From the NCBI GenBank assembly GCA_020056715.1, contig JAGVHG010000001.1, forward strand, positions 1 to 37,616: DNA of 37,616 nucleotides. The letters run 5' to 3'. The DNA comes from Phycisphaerae bacterium. GTDB lineage: Bacteria > Planctomycetota > Phycisphaerae > UBA1845. How positions within the stretch are numbered: position 1 is the stretch's first letter; each line of letters opens with the position of its first letter. Below the pieces are notes generated by a model, which worked only from the letters and a program-made list of their open reading frames with translations, was not told the origin of the DNA and made no database searches. The position numbers and the translations under genes are program-made. Below, piece by piece: positions 27,562-35,273 of this stretch.

Positions 27562-30500
27562 ATGGGGATCTTTGAGACCAAATGCCCAGACTGTGGCACG
27601 GCGCTGATTGCCGACGAAGCCCACCTCGGTAAGACCGGCCGGTGCAAGCGGTGCGGGGCGAAGTTCCCGATCAAAGGGCCAGGAAGATCAGAGCCGTCAG
27701 ACGTAACCCAGCGGGTGGCTCCCATTCCTCTTGCGCAGCGATCGCCAACGCCATCCGAGGCCGGGGCTTCTGGCGTAACGCGGCCTCAGGGGAAGGCATC
27801 GGACGTCACGCCGCCTGCTGGGACCGGTCCGGCACGAGTGGACCAGGCCGGCGTGACCCAAGCGGAAGCGTACGGCTCACCGGAGGAACGGCGCGCCCCC
27901 GAAATCACCATCGCTCAGGTTGAACCGAGGAAGCCCGAAGAGGCTAAAGCCGCCGAGGACGCCGTGCATGCCGAGTGGAACGTCGGCGACGTCATTCTTG
28001 ACACCTACGAGGTCAAGCAGGTCCACACCAGCGGCGGAATGGGGCTGGTTTACCGTGTTCACCACCGCAACTGGAACATGGACCTCGCCGTCAAGAGCCC
28101 CCGTCCTGAGTACTTCAGCAGCGAAGTGCAGAAGGAGAACTTCGTTCGGGAGTGTCTCACTTGGGTCGGCATTGGGCTCCACCCGCAAATCGTTTGTTGT
28201 TACTACGTTCGAGTATTGGGCGGCATCCCGCGGGTTTTCGCCGAGTACGTAGATGGCGGCACCCTGAAGGACTGGATAGACGACCGCAGGCTTTACGAGG
28301 GCGGCAATGATGAGGCTCTCAAACGAATCCTCGACATCGCCATTCAGTTTGCCTGGGGCCTACACTACGCGCATGAGAAGGGCCTGATCCATCAGGACGT
28401 CAAGCCGGCCAACGTGATGATGACTCCCGAGGGGACCCCGAAGGTGACCGACTTTGGATTGGCCGGCGCGCGGGCGGCCGCAGGCGAGATCCTGGGAAAG
28501 AAGGCACAGCACGATGTTCTTGTGAGCTGCGGTGGCATGACACCAGCGTATTGCTCACCGGAGCAGGCGCAGAGGGAGAAACTCTCTCCCAAGACGGATA
28601 TGTGGAGCTGGGGTCTCTCGGTGCTGGAGATGTTCATCGGGGAGGTGACTTGGATGTCCGGGCAGACCGCCTTGGAGGTCCTAGAGCAATACCTGAAGGA
28701 GGACACCAATGAGGGCGCCGTTCCGAAGATGCCGGAGTCGCTGGCAGCGCTTCTTCATCGGTGCTTCGAGCGGAAACCCGAGGGGCGGCCCCAAAATATG
28801 CATGAGGCGGAAGAGGCGCTGAAGGACGTCTACCGGCAGAGCGTCGGCCGCGACTATGACCGGGCCGATGCGAAACCTGTGCCAAGGTTGGCGGATGCGT
28901 TGAGCAACCAGGCGATCAGTCTATTAGACCTTCGCAAGTCGGAGGAGGCCGAGAAGCTCTTTGAGGAGGCGCTGAAGGCCGATCCGCACCATCCGGAGGC
29001 GACATACAACTTCGGCCTGCTTCGCTGGCGACAAGGTCGGGTGACGGATGAGCGGCTTGTCGCTGCGTTGGAAGAAGTGCGGAAGTCCCACGAGGACGAC
29101 TGGCGCGACGAGTATCTTCTGGCGCTGGTACACATTGAGCGCGGAGACGCGAAGTCAGCCCTGTCGCTGCTCAATGAGGCGGCGAAGCGGGCTGCTGGCA
29201 CGGTCGAAGTTGCACGGGCAATGGCTGTCGCTCGTGCAAACCTAGGCACATGGGGTCGCTGTCTACGAACGTTGGAGGGACACACTCGCGGCGTGCAATC
29301 CGTCGCGATCAGCCCGGACGGGCGATGGGGGCTGTCGGGCGGCTGGGACAATACGCTACGTCTCTGGGATCTGGCCAAGGGGCAATGCCTGCGAACGTTT
29401 GAGGGACATACAGGCTCGGTGACCTCCGTTGCATTCAGCCGGGACGGGAGACGGGCGCTGTCGGGAAGCCATGACAAAACGCTTCGTCTCTGGGATGTGG
29501 CTGAGGGGCAATGCCTGCGAATGTTCGAGGGGCATACAAAGTGGGCGACCTCCGTTGCAATCAGCCGGGACGGGCGGTGGGGACTGTCGGGCAGCTTGGA
29601 CAATACGCTACGTCTCTGGGATTTGAACACAGGCCAGTGTTTGCGGTTGTTCAAGGGGGGGGGAGTGGGCGTTGTTGCGATCAGCCCAGACACGCGATGG
29701 GGACTGTCGGGCAGCTTTGACAATGCGCTGCGTCTCTGGGATCTGGCCACAGGTCAGTGTCTACGGACGTTAGAGGGACACACTAAAGGTGTTAAATCTG
29801 TCGCGATCAGCCCGGACGGGCGATGGGGACTGTCGGGCAGCTTGGACAATACGCTACGTCTCTGGGATCTGGCCACAGGTCGGTGTATACGGACGTTGCA
29901 GGGGCACGCAGACGCGGTATCGTCCGTTGCGTTCAGCCCGGATGGGCGGTCTGCGGTGTCAGGGGGGAATTACGGAACCCTTGCTCTTTGGGATTTGACT
30001 AGCGGGCAATGCGTGCGGACGCTGGAGACGATCAGCTCGCCCAAGGACTCCGTTGCATTCAGCGCGGACGGGAAGTGGGTGCTTTCGGGGAGCACCGACA
30101 ATGTGCTCCGCCTATGGGAAGTCGCAACCGGGCCGGCGCAGCGGTTTGTAGAAACTCGCCCGCGAGCCGTGGTAGAACTCCGCGGTTATGACGTGCATTT
30201 CCGAGTGATGATCAGCCACGCCGACGCTGCCCTGAAAGGTGGAGACGTCAACGCAGCACTCGCCGCTCTTGAAGCAGCTCGTGGCATTCCTGGGCACGCG
30301 CGAAACCCGGCGCTTCGGGCGCTTGGAAGCTCGGTGGGGATGCTGTGTCGACGGACAGGGCTGCGAGGGGGTTGGGTGGCTCGGACGTTCGAGGGACATA
30401 CTGACTCTCTCAGTTCTGTTGCGATCAGCCCTGATGCGCGGTCCGGGCTCTCAGGAAGTTCGGATGATACGCTCCGTCTCTGGGATCTGGCCACAGGCGA

Positions 30501-32235
30501 GTGTCTACGGACGTTGGAGGGACACACTCGCGGCGTGCAATCCGTCGCGATCAGCCCGGACGGGCGATGGGCGCTTTCGGGAAGCAATGACGAGACGCTT
30601 CGTCTCTGGGACCTTGCCACAGGCCAGTGTCTGCGAACGTTTCAGGGGCACGCAGGCGCGGTAAGGTCCATTGCGTTCAGCCCGGACGGGCGATGGGCGA
30701 TGTCAGGAGGCGATGACAAAACGCTTCGTCTCTGGGATCTGGCCACAGGCCGGTGTCTGCGGACGTTGCAAGGACACACTTGCGGCGTAAGGTCCGTCGC
30801 GATTAGCCCGGACGGACGGTCGGGGCTTTCAGGAAGTTCGGATAAGACACTCCGTCTCTGGAACTTGGCCACAGGCCGGTGTCTACGGACGTTCGAGGGA
30901 CATACTGAGCCTCTCAATTCTGTCGCTATAAGTCCGGAGGGACGCCGCGCGCTCTCTGGAGGGCACGACAAGACCCTATGTCTCTGGGATCTGCTCACAG
31001 GTCAGTGTTTGCGGGTGATCAAGGGATTCGCGCTGCACTTGTACTCCGTTGCGATTAGTTCGGACGGACGGTGGGCGCTCTCCGGGAGTTCTTTCAAGCC
31101 GCTTCGTCTCTGGGATTTGGCCGTGGGCTTGTGCCTGTGGACGTTTGAGGGACAACCTGGCCCCATTAGTGCTGTAGCGATTAGCCCCGACGGGCGCTGG
31201 GCGCTCTCGGGGGGCGACGACAAGAAGCTTCGCTTATGGGAGCTCGATTGGAACCTCGAGGTTCCAGAGCCTTCGGATTGGGATGATGGCGCGATGGCGT
31301 ATCTGGAGAACTTTCTGTGCCTGCACACCTCGTACGCAGCAGCGCTTCCCGAGAGCGGGGAGCCAAGCGAAGCGCAGATTCGCGACGCCCTTACGCGACG
31401 CGGGAAGCCCGTCTGGAACGAGGAGGATTTCAAGCAGCTGGTCCACACGCTCGGCCGGGCTGGCTACGGCTGGCTGCGCCCGGACGGCGTACGCACAAAG
31501 CTCGAAGAGTTGGCCGCCAGCTGGGAGGGCCCGCCGCCATTACCATGGCGGTCGGAAGACGTGGCGGGTCTAACCAACCCGCAGGCGTTCACGGAATCGC
31601 GCAAGGATGCAGTCGCCAGCGTCAAGAGTAGCACCTCCTCCAGCCCCCCGACAAGTGATCCGAACTCTACGGTGGCGCCCTCGAAAAGCCGGCCTCTTCC
31701 GGCCGCACAGGAGCTTGATGCCGATGTTCTCCTTGAGGCGATGCGGGAATCGATAGATGGTCGGAACACCTTGAGGCAGCTGATGCTTGGCCGCCGGATG
31801 AAGGACATCATAGCCGAACAGGTGCAGAATACGCGACGTTTGTATGCTGGAAAGATGCCGCCTGGGACCCCAGTGCCGAGCGATTCCGCAGTGCTGAAGG
31901 CACTAGAACAGCTCCGCCATCGGATAGAACAGAGTCTCCAGAAAGGCCGTAAGCCACGAGCTGGGCGGCTCGCAAATATCCGGGATCAAGTGGCCGCATC
32001 CCAGGACTCGGCTGGAATAGCGCCGGTCCCATCCGGAGATATGCCTGGATCCGTCTCGCCGGACTGCAAAGTATGTGTCTGTGGCGCGGATAACCCTCCG
32101 GCAAACAACTTTTGCAGGGCGTGCGGGAAACAGCTGCGGGAGGCGAGCAGACGTCACTGCCCTAATTGCCGAAAGCCGATTCCCGCTGGCGTCCGTTTCT
32201 GCATCCACTGTGGCAAGGATATCATGCCAGGTTGA
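27562..32235 (+). CDS. K4: zinc-ribbon / Ser-Thr kinase / double WD40-propeller protein with C-terminal zinc ribbons
   Basis: The product has 1557 aa. ATG at 27562 follows AGGAG by four bases and the protease stop by 7 bp. Ribbon (CPDC...CKRC), linker with VTQ, VTR and VTP sites, kinase with K178 and catalytic H277-Q-D279-VKPAN, TPR-like helices, seven plus seven WD40 blades, the GYGWLRPDGV module, a Ser/Thr-rich spacer with a helical segment (LLEAMRESIDGRNTLRQLML), and two terminal ribbons (CVCG..CRACG, CPNC..CIHCG). Its blades are the most uniform in the window, most reading SVAISPDGRW.LSGS.D.TLRLWDLATG.CLRT. This points to recent repeat amplification or conversion. The terminal ribbons resemble those of K2 and the single ribbon of the next gene. 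Confidence 0.93.
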   Translation: MGIFETKCPDCGTALIADEAHLGKTGRCKRCGAKFPIKGPGRSEPSDVTQRVAPIPLAQRSPTPSEAGASGVTRPQGKASDVTPPAGTGPARVDQAGVTQAEAYGSPEERRAPEITIAQVEPRKPEEAKAAEDAVHAEWNVGDVILDTYEVKQVHTSGGMGLVYRVHHRNWNMDLAVKSPRPEYFSSEVQKENFVRECLTWVGIGLHPQIVCCYYVRVLGGIPRVFAEYVDGGTLKDWIDDRRLYEGGNDEALKRILDIAIQFAWGLHYAHEKGLIHQDVKPANVMMTPEGTPKVTDFGLAGARAAAGEILGKKAQHDVLVSCGGMTPAYCSPEQAQREKLSPKTDMWSWGLSVLEMFIGEVTWMSGQTALEVLEQYLKEDTNEGAVPKMPESLAALLHRCFERKPEGRPQNMHEAEEALKDVYRQSVGRDYDRADAKPVPRLADALSNQAISLLDLRKSEEAEKLFEEALKADPHHPEATYNFGLLRWRQGRVTDERLVAALEEVRKSHEDDWRDEYLLALVHIERGDAKSALSLLNEAAKRAAGTVEVARAMAVARANLGTWGRCLRTLEGHTRGVQSVAISPDGRWGLSGGWDNTLRLWDLAKGQCLRTFEGHTGSVTSVAFSRDGRRALSGSHDKTLRLWDVAEGQCLRMFEGHTKWATSVAISRDGRWGLSGSLDNTLRLWDLNTGQCLRLFKGGGVGVVAISPDTRWGLSGSFDNALRLWDLATGQCLRTLEGHTKGVKSVAISPDGRWGLSGSLDNTLRLWDLATGRCIRTLQGHADAVSSVAFSPDGRSAVSGGNYGTLALWDLTSGQCVRTLETISSPKDSVAFSADGKWVLSGSTDNVLRLWEVATGPAQRFVETRPRAVVELRGYDVHFRVMISHADAALKGGDVNAALAALEAARGIPGHARNPALRALGSSVGMLCRRTGLRGGWVARTFEGHTDSLSSVAISPDARSGLSGSSDDTLRLWDLATGECLRTLEGHTRGVQSVAISPDGRWALSGSNDETLRLWDLATGQCLRTFQGHAGAVRSIAFSPDGRWAMSGGDDKTLRLWDLATGRCLRTLQGHTCGVRSVAISPDGRSGLSGSSDKTLRLWNLATGRCLRTFEGHTEPLNSVAISPEGRRALSGGHDKTLCLWDLLTGQCLRVIKGFALHLYSVAISSDGRWALSGSSFKPLRLWDLAVGLCLWTFEGQPGPISAVAISPDGRWALSGGDDKKLRLWELDWNLEVPEPSDWDDGAMAYLENFLCLHTSYAAALPESGEPSEAQIRDALTRRGKPVWNEEDFKQLVHTLGRAGYGWLRPDGVRTKLEELAASWEGPPPLPWRSEDVAGLTNPQAFTESRKDAVASVKSSTSSSPPTSDPNSTVAPSKSRPLPAAQELDADVLLEAMRESIDGRNTLRQLMLGRRMKDIIAEQVQNTRRLYAGKMPPGTPVPSDSAVLKALEQLRHRIEQSLQKGRKPRAGRLANIRDQVAASQDSAGIAPVPSGDMPGSVSPDCKVCVCGADNPPANNFCRACGKQLREASRRHCPNCRKPIPAGVRFCIHCGKDIMPG
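29262..31250 (+). repeat. Near-identical WD40-coding repeats of K4 (7 + 7 blades)
   Basis: Units of about 126 bp form two blocks, about 29262-30150 and 30385-31250, split by a helical linker. Sequence 29269-29329 is identical over 61 bp to 30511-30571, one blade in each propeller. The CGTCTCTGGGATCTGGCCAC segment recurs in several blades with few or no changes, including synonymous positions. Confidence 0.88.
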
Positions 32236-32291
32236 TATGAAGTGCGAACGAGTGTCACGAGGCCCCAGCCGATGAAAAGAGGAGACAAACG

Positions 32292-32876
32292 ATGAAATGC
32301 CCGAAGTGCGGTAAAGACTGGCCGGCAGGCGTCAAGTTTTGCGGAGACTGCGGGACGAAGACCGCGGAAACAGTGCCAGCCGCCGGCGGACTGAATTCTG
32401 CCCAAGTCAGGATTAGCGAGCAACTCAGGTCGATGCTTCCGCGAGTCGGAGTGGGTAAGTGCTGGGAGGTCGAACCCGGCCATCATATCTGTCGACATGG
32501 ATCGACGCACGTGGACATCCAGGTAATCAACTTCGGCAGCAAGGTGGCCGTGCGCTCCGTTGCCCCCGTGTCGATTGGTAGCAGGCTTGAACCGGACCTG
32601 TTTCGGTTCCTGCTTGAGAAGAACGCGTCCTTTGTCTTCGGCGCGTTCGGACTCGCCCCTCACGGTGTAGTAGTCTTCAGCCATACGATCCTCGCCTCGT
32701 CCCTCGATGCCGAGGAGCTGGGTGCCTCGGTCAACTCCGTACTGATCATGGCCGACAAGTTCGACGACGAGATCGTCGGCCGCTGGGGCGGGAAGACCAT
32801 GGCGCAGACGGCAATCGATCAGGCCCTGCCCGCACGGATTCTGGAGTTGCTCCGCCGCGCGGAATCAAGGGTTTGA
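32292..32876 (+). CDS. Zinc ribbon fused to a YbjN/CesT-like chaperone domain
   Basis: The product has 194 aa with AGGAG ahead of the ATG. Residues 1-23 are a zinc ribbon, CPKCG..WPAGVKFCGDCG, almost the same as the last ribbons of K2 and K4. From about 35 on, the pattern (HVDIQVINFGSKVAVRSVAPV, then RFLLEKNASFVFGAFGLAP, then SSLDAEELGASVNSVLIMAD) fits the YbjN / type III secretion chaperone-like fold, a small alpha/beta domain that binds peptides or partner proteins. The domain call is from memory of the family. It lies 56 bp after K4 and 42 bp before the FHA kinase. The shared ribbon suggests it docks on the same partner as the kinase tails, possibly as an adaptor. Confidence 0.8.
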   Translation: MKCPKCGKDWPAGVKFCGDCGTKTAETVPAAGGLNSAQVRISEQLRSMLPRVGVGKCWEVEPGHHICRHGSTHVDIQVINFGSKVAVRSVAPVSIGSRLEPDLFRFLLEKNASFVFGAFGLAPHGVVVFSHTILASSLDAEELGASVNSVLIMADKFDDEIVGRWGGKTMAQTAIDQALPARILELLRRAESRV

Positions 32877-32918
32877 TGAGGATAACCAAGGTGCGCTCCG
32901 GCGACAGAGAGGTGCAAC

Positions 32919-34433
32919 ATGGCAGGCAAGGTGAAGCTTGAAGTGTCAGAAGGTCCGATGACAGGCAAGGTGTTCCTCTTCGAGGATCATGATACATTCC
33001 TGTTCGGGCGCAGCTCGGAGTGTCAGGCCTGCCTGTCCAGCGATCCAAAGGTATCCCGGCATCATTTCATCCTGGAGGCCAATCCCCCCGATGCTTGCGT
33101 CCGAGACCTGGGCAGCATGAACGGCACGTATGTGAACGACCTCAAGCACGGCGGTCGGGGAGAAGGAGAAGACCCTGAGGAGGGAGCCAAGCGTCAGTAC
33201 CCGGAAGTCAGTCTTAAGGATGGCGACCGTGTGCGGGCGGGTGACACGGAGCTGGTGGTACGAGTCGAAGTGCCCGTGTACTGCCGTGAGTGCGGGCGGG
33301 AGCTTCCGGGGGCCGCTCGGAAAGAACATGAGTGGGTCGATGGCACGTTCATTTGCCCTGCATGCAGAGACAAGCTTGCTGCAGGGGCGGGCAAGCGGGA
33401 CAAGCCCCCGCCTCCCGAACCCATCCGATGCAAGAAGTGCGGGAAGGACGTGTCTAAGGAGGCAAGCCCGCAGGGGAAGGGAGACTACCTGTGCACTTCG
33501 TGCCGTGCCCAGCCTATGGAACTCATCAAACGGCTCCTGGAACGTGCGAGGGCAGGAGACAAAGGGCTTGTTGCCATTCAGGGCTATACGATTTTGAAGG
33601 AGCTCGGGCGGGGAGGCATGGGCGCGGTATATCTTGCCAGACATGAACGCTCAGGTGAGCAGGTTGCCTTAAAGGTAATGCTTCCCCAGATCGCTGCAGA
33701 CGAGCGTGCAAAGCAGATGTTCCTCCGCGAGGTTGATGTCACGAAGCAGTTAAGGCATGCGAACGTCGTGGAGTTTCGGGACGCGGGGTGTTCCGATGGA
33801 ACTTTCTTCCTGACGCTAGAGTTCTGCGACGGCGGCAGCGTGGACAAGCTTGCGCTTGCATCCGGTGGGAGGTTGTCGACGAACGATGCTGTTCGGATCG
33901 TTCTCCAGGCACTTGACGGCCTCGATTACATCCATAACGCCACAGTTTCCGTGCGACTCGCCGACGGTCGCACCGCCGTGGTCAAGGGGGCGGTGCATCG
34001 GGACATGAGCCCTCAGAACATCTTGCTCTCGGGTCCGTCAAAGGTTGCGAAGGTGACCGACTGCGGCTTGGCCAAGGCCTTTGAGACGGCTGGGCTGAGC
34101 GGGAGAACGAGAAGCGGCGGAGTGGCAGGCAAGCTCGTGTACATGCCGCGCCAGCAGATCGTTAACTACAAGTACGCCAAGCCGGAAGTGGACGTATGGG
34201 CGGCTGCCGCGTGCCTGTACAACATGCTGACCGGGCAGTTCCCACGGGACTTCCCGCGAGGCAGGGATCCCGTGCAGATCATCCTCTCTACTGATGCTGT
34301 GCCGGTGCGCAAACGCAACCCCTCTATTCCAGCTGCGCTTGCGGACGTGATCGATCACGCTCTGCGAGACAAACCTGAGATACCCTTCAAGACAGCCGCA
34401 GAATTGAAACGGGCGTTGGAGGGAGCAAAGTGA
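32919..34433 (+). CDS. FHA / zinc-ribbon / Ser-Thr protein kinase
   Basis: The product has 504 aa from ATG at 32919 behind GAGAGG. Residues 1-115 are an FHA domain, which binds phosphothreonine: FGRSSECQ, the S-RHH motif and DLGSMNGTYVND. Two ribbons follow (CREC..CPAC and CKKC..CTSC), then a kinase from about 225: glycine loop GRGGMG, K252, a catalytic loop from H360 reading HRDMSPQN (Ser in place of the usual Lys) and DCG at 381 in place of DFG. The missing catalytic-loop lysine may lower activity, though some active kinases tolerate it. It is unlike the four WD40 kinases and may act downstream of them by binding their phosphorylated linkers. It overlaps the PP2C gene by 4 bases. Confidence 0.93.
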   Translation: MAGKVKLEVSEGPMTGKVFLFEDHDTFLFGRSSECQACLSSDPKVSRHHFILEANPPDACVRDLGSMNGTYVNDLKHGGRGEGEDPEEGAKRQYPEVSLKDGDRVRAGDTELVVRVEVPVYCRECGRELPGAARKEHEWVDGTFICPACRDKLAAGAGKRDKPPPPEPIRCKKCGKDVSKEASPQGKGDYLCTSCRAQPMELIKRLLERARAGDKGLVAIQGYTILKELGRGGMGAVYLARHERSGEQVALKVMLPQIAADERAKQMFLREVDVTKQLRHANVVEFRDAGCSDGTFFLTLEFCDGGSVDKLALASGGRLSTNDAVRIVLQALDGLDYIHNATVSVRLADGRTAVVKGAVHRDMSPQNILLSGPSKVAKVTDCGLAKAFETAGLSGRTRSGGVAGKLVYMPRQQIVNYKYAKPEVDVWAAAACLYNMLTGQFPRDFPRGRDPVQIILSTDAVPVRKRNPSIPAALADVIDHALRDKPEIPFKTAAELKRALEGAK

Positions 34434-35215
34434 GCCTGTTGGTCCAGCATTCTGGCGCGACACACCGAGGCCTTGTACGAGAGAAGAACGAGGACCAGTG
34501 GATTGCTGTTCCAGAATTGGGCCTGTACGTCGTTTCGGACGGGCTCGGCGGCGAGTTCGCCGGTGCCCTCGCGTCGAAGATAGTGGTCGAGGCCCTCCCT
34601 GAGATGATTCGCGCCCGGACGGATGTACTCCGAGATCTGTCTAGCGGGAAGGCTTCGCGAGCCATCAAGGAGGCCTTGGTCGAATTGAGCATCCAAGTGT
34701 TTGACCAGACGCACGGGCAACCTGGTCTTGAAGGCATGGGTGCAACGGTAGTCCTAGCCCTGATCCGGCAGACGAGGGTGTTGATTGCTCATATGGGCGA
34801 CAGCCGCGCATACCTCCTGCGTCGAGGCCGGCTCAAACTGCTGACGAAGGACCATTCCGTTGTTCAGCTCCTTGTCGATGCTGGGGAGATCAGCCAAGCT
34901 GAAACCGCGAGCCATCCCGCGCGCGGACGGGTAACGCGCAGCATCGGCATGGAAGGCGAGCCACTACCCAAAGTCAGAGTGGTCGAGGTGCAACCGGGCG
35001 ACCGGCTTCTGCTTTGCACCGACGGATTGACCGGAATGGTGGGCGTCGAGACAATCCGATCCATATTGAAACAGGATAGCGATCCTGAGCCAACCTGCAG
35101 GCAGTTGATCCAAGCCGCCCTCGACTCCGGCGGTGAAGACAACGTCACATCTGTGGTTGTGGCAATTGCAGGAGATCGCGCGGATGACGGTGGCGAGCTG
35201 CGGCCCAAGCAGTAA
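34430..35215 (+). CDS. PP2C-family Ser/Thr protein phosphatase
   Basis: The product has 261 aa. GTG at 34430 overlaps the kinase stop as GTGA, with GGAGGGAG ahead, so the pair is translationally coupled. The metal-site motifs are all present: REKNEDQW (D22), VSDGLGG (D37), MGDSRAYL, LCTDGLTGM and GGEDNVT, so it should be active as an Mn/Mg-dependent phosphatase. Its length is that of the stand-alone PrpC/Stp type, cytosolic and without a regulatory tail. It most likely reverses phosphorylation by the FHA kinase and by K1-K4. The stop codon TAA at 35213-35215 is also the target duplication of the adjacent insertion sequence, which left the reading frame unchanged. Confidence 0.95.
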   Translation: MSLLVQHSGATHRGLVREKNEDQWIAVPELGLYVVSDGLGGEFAGALASKIVVEALPEMIRARTDVLRDLSSGKASRAIKEALVELSIQVFDQTHGQPGLEGMGATVVLALIRQTRVLIAHMGDSRAYLLRRGRLKLLTKDHSVVQLLVDAGEISQAETASHPARGRVTRSIGMEGEPLPKVRVVEVQPGDRLLLCTDGLTGMVGVETIRSILKQDSDPEPTCRQLIQAALDSGGEDNVTSVVVAIAGDRADDGGELRPKQ

Positions 35216-35242
35216 GGCGTCGTAAAATAATAAAGGTTGCAA
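35216..35242 (+). repeat. Left terminal inverted repeat of the insertion sequence
   Basis: It begins GGCGTCGTAAAATAA and ends GGTTGCAA. It pairs with 36485-36511, with mismatches at six positions. Confidence 0.8.
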
Positions 35243-35273
35243 AGTTGCGTTGGGATGCATATGCTGATGGGGC

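Noticed and set aside
28854-29750. 298-codon minus-strand frame over K4
   Set aside because: Same cause: antisense shadow of TPR and WD40 repeats, with no ribosome site or family motif.
29262-31250. CRISPR-like regular repeats
   Set aside because: The 126-bp period is coding and in frame, with repeats and no unique spacers; these are WD40 blades.
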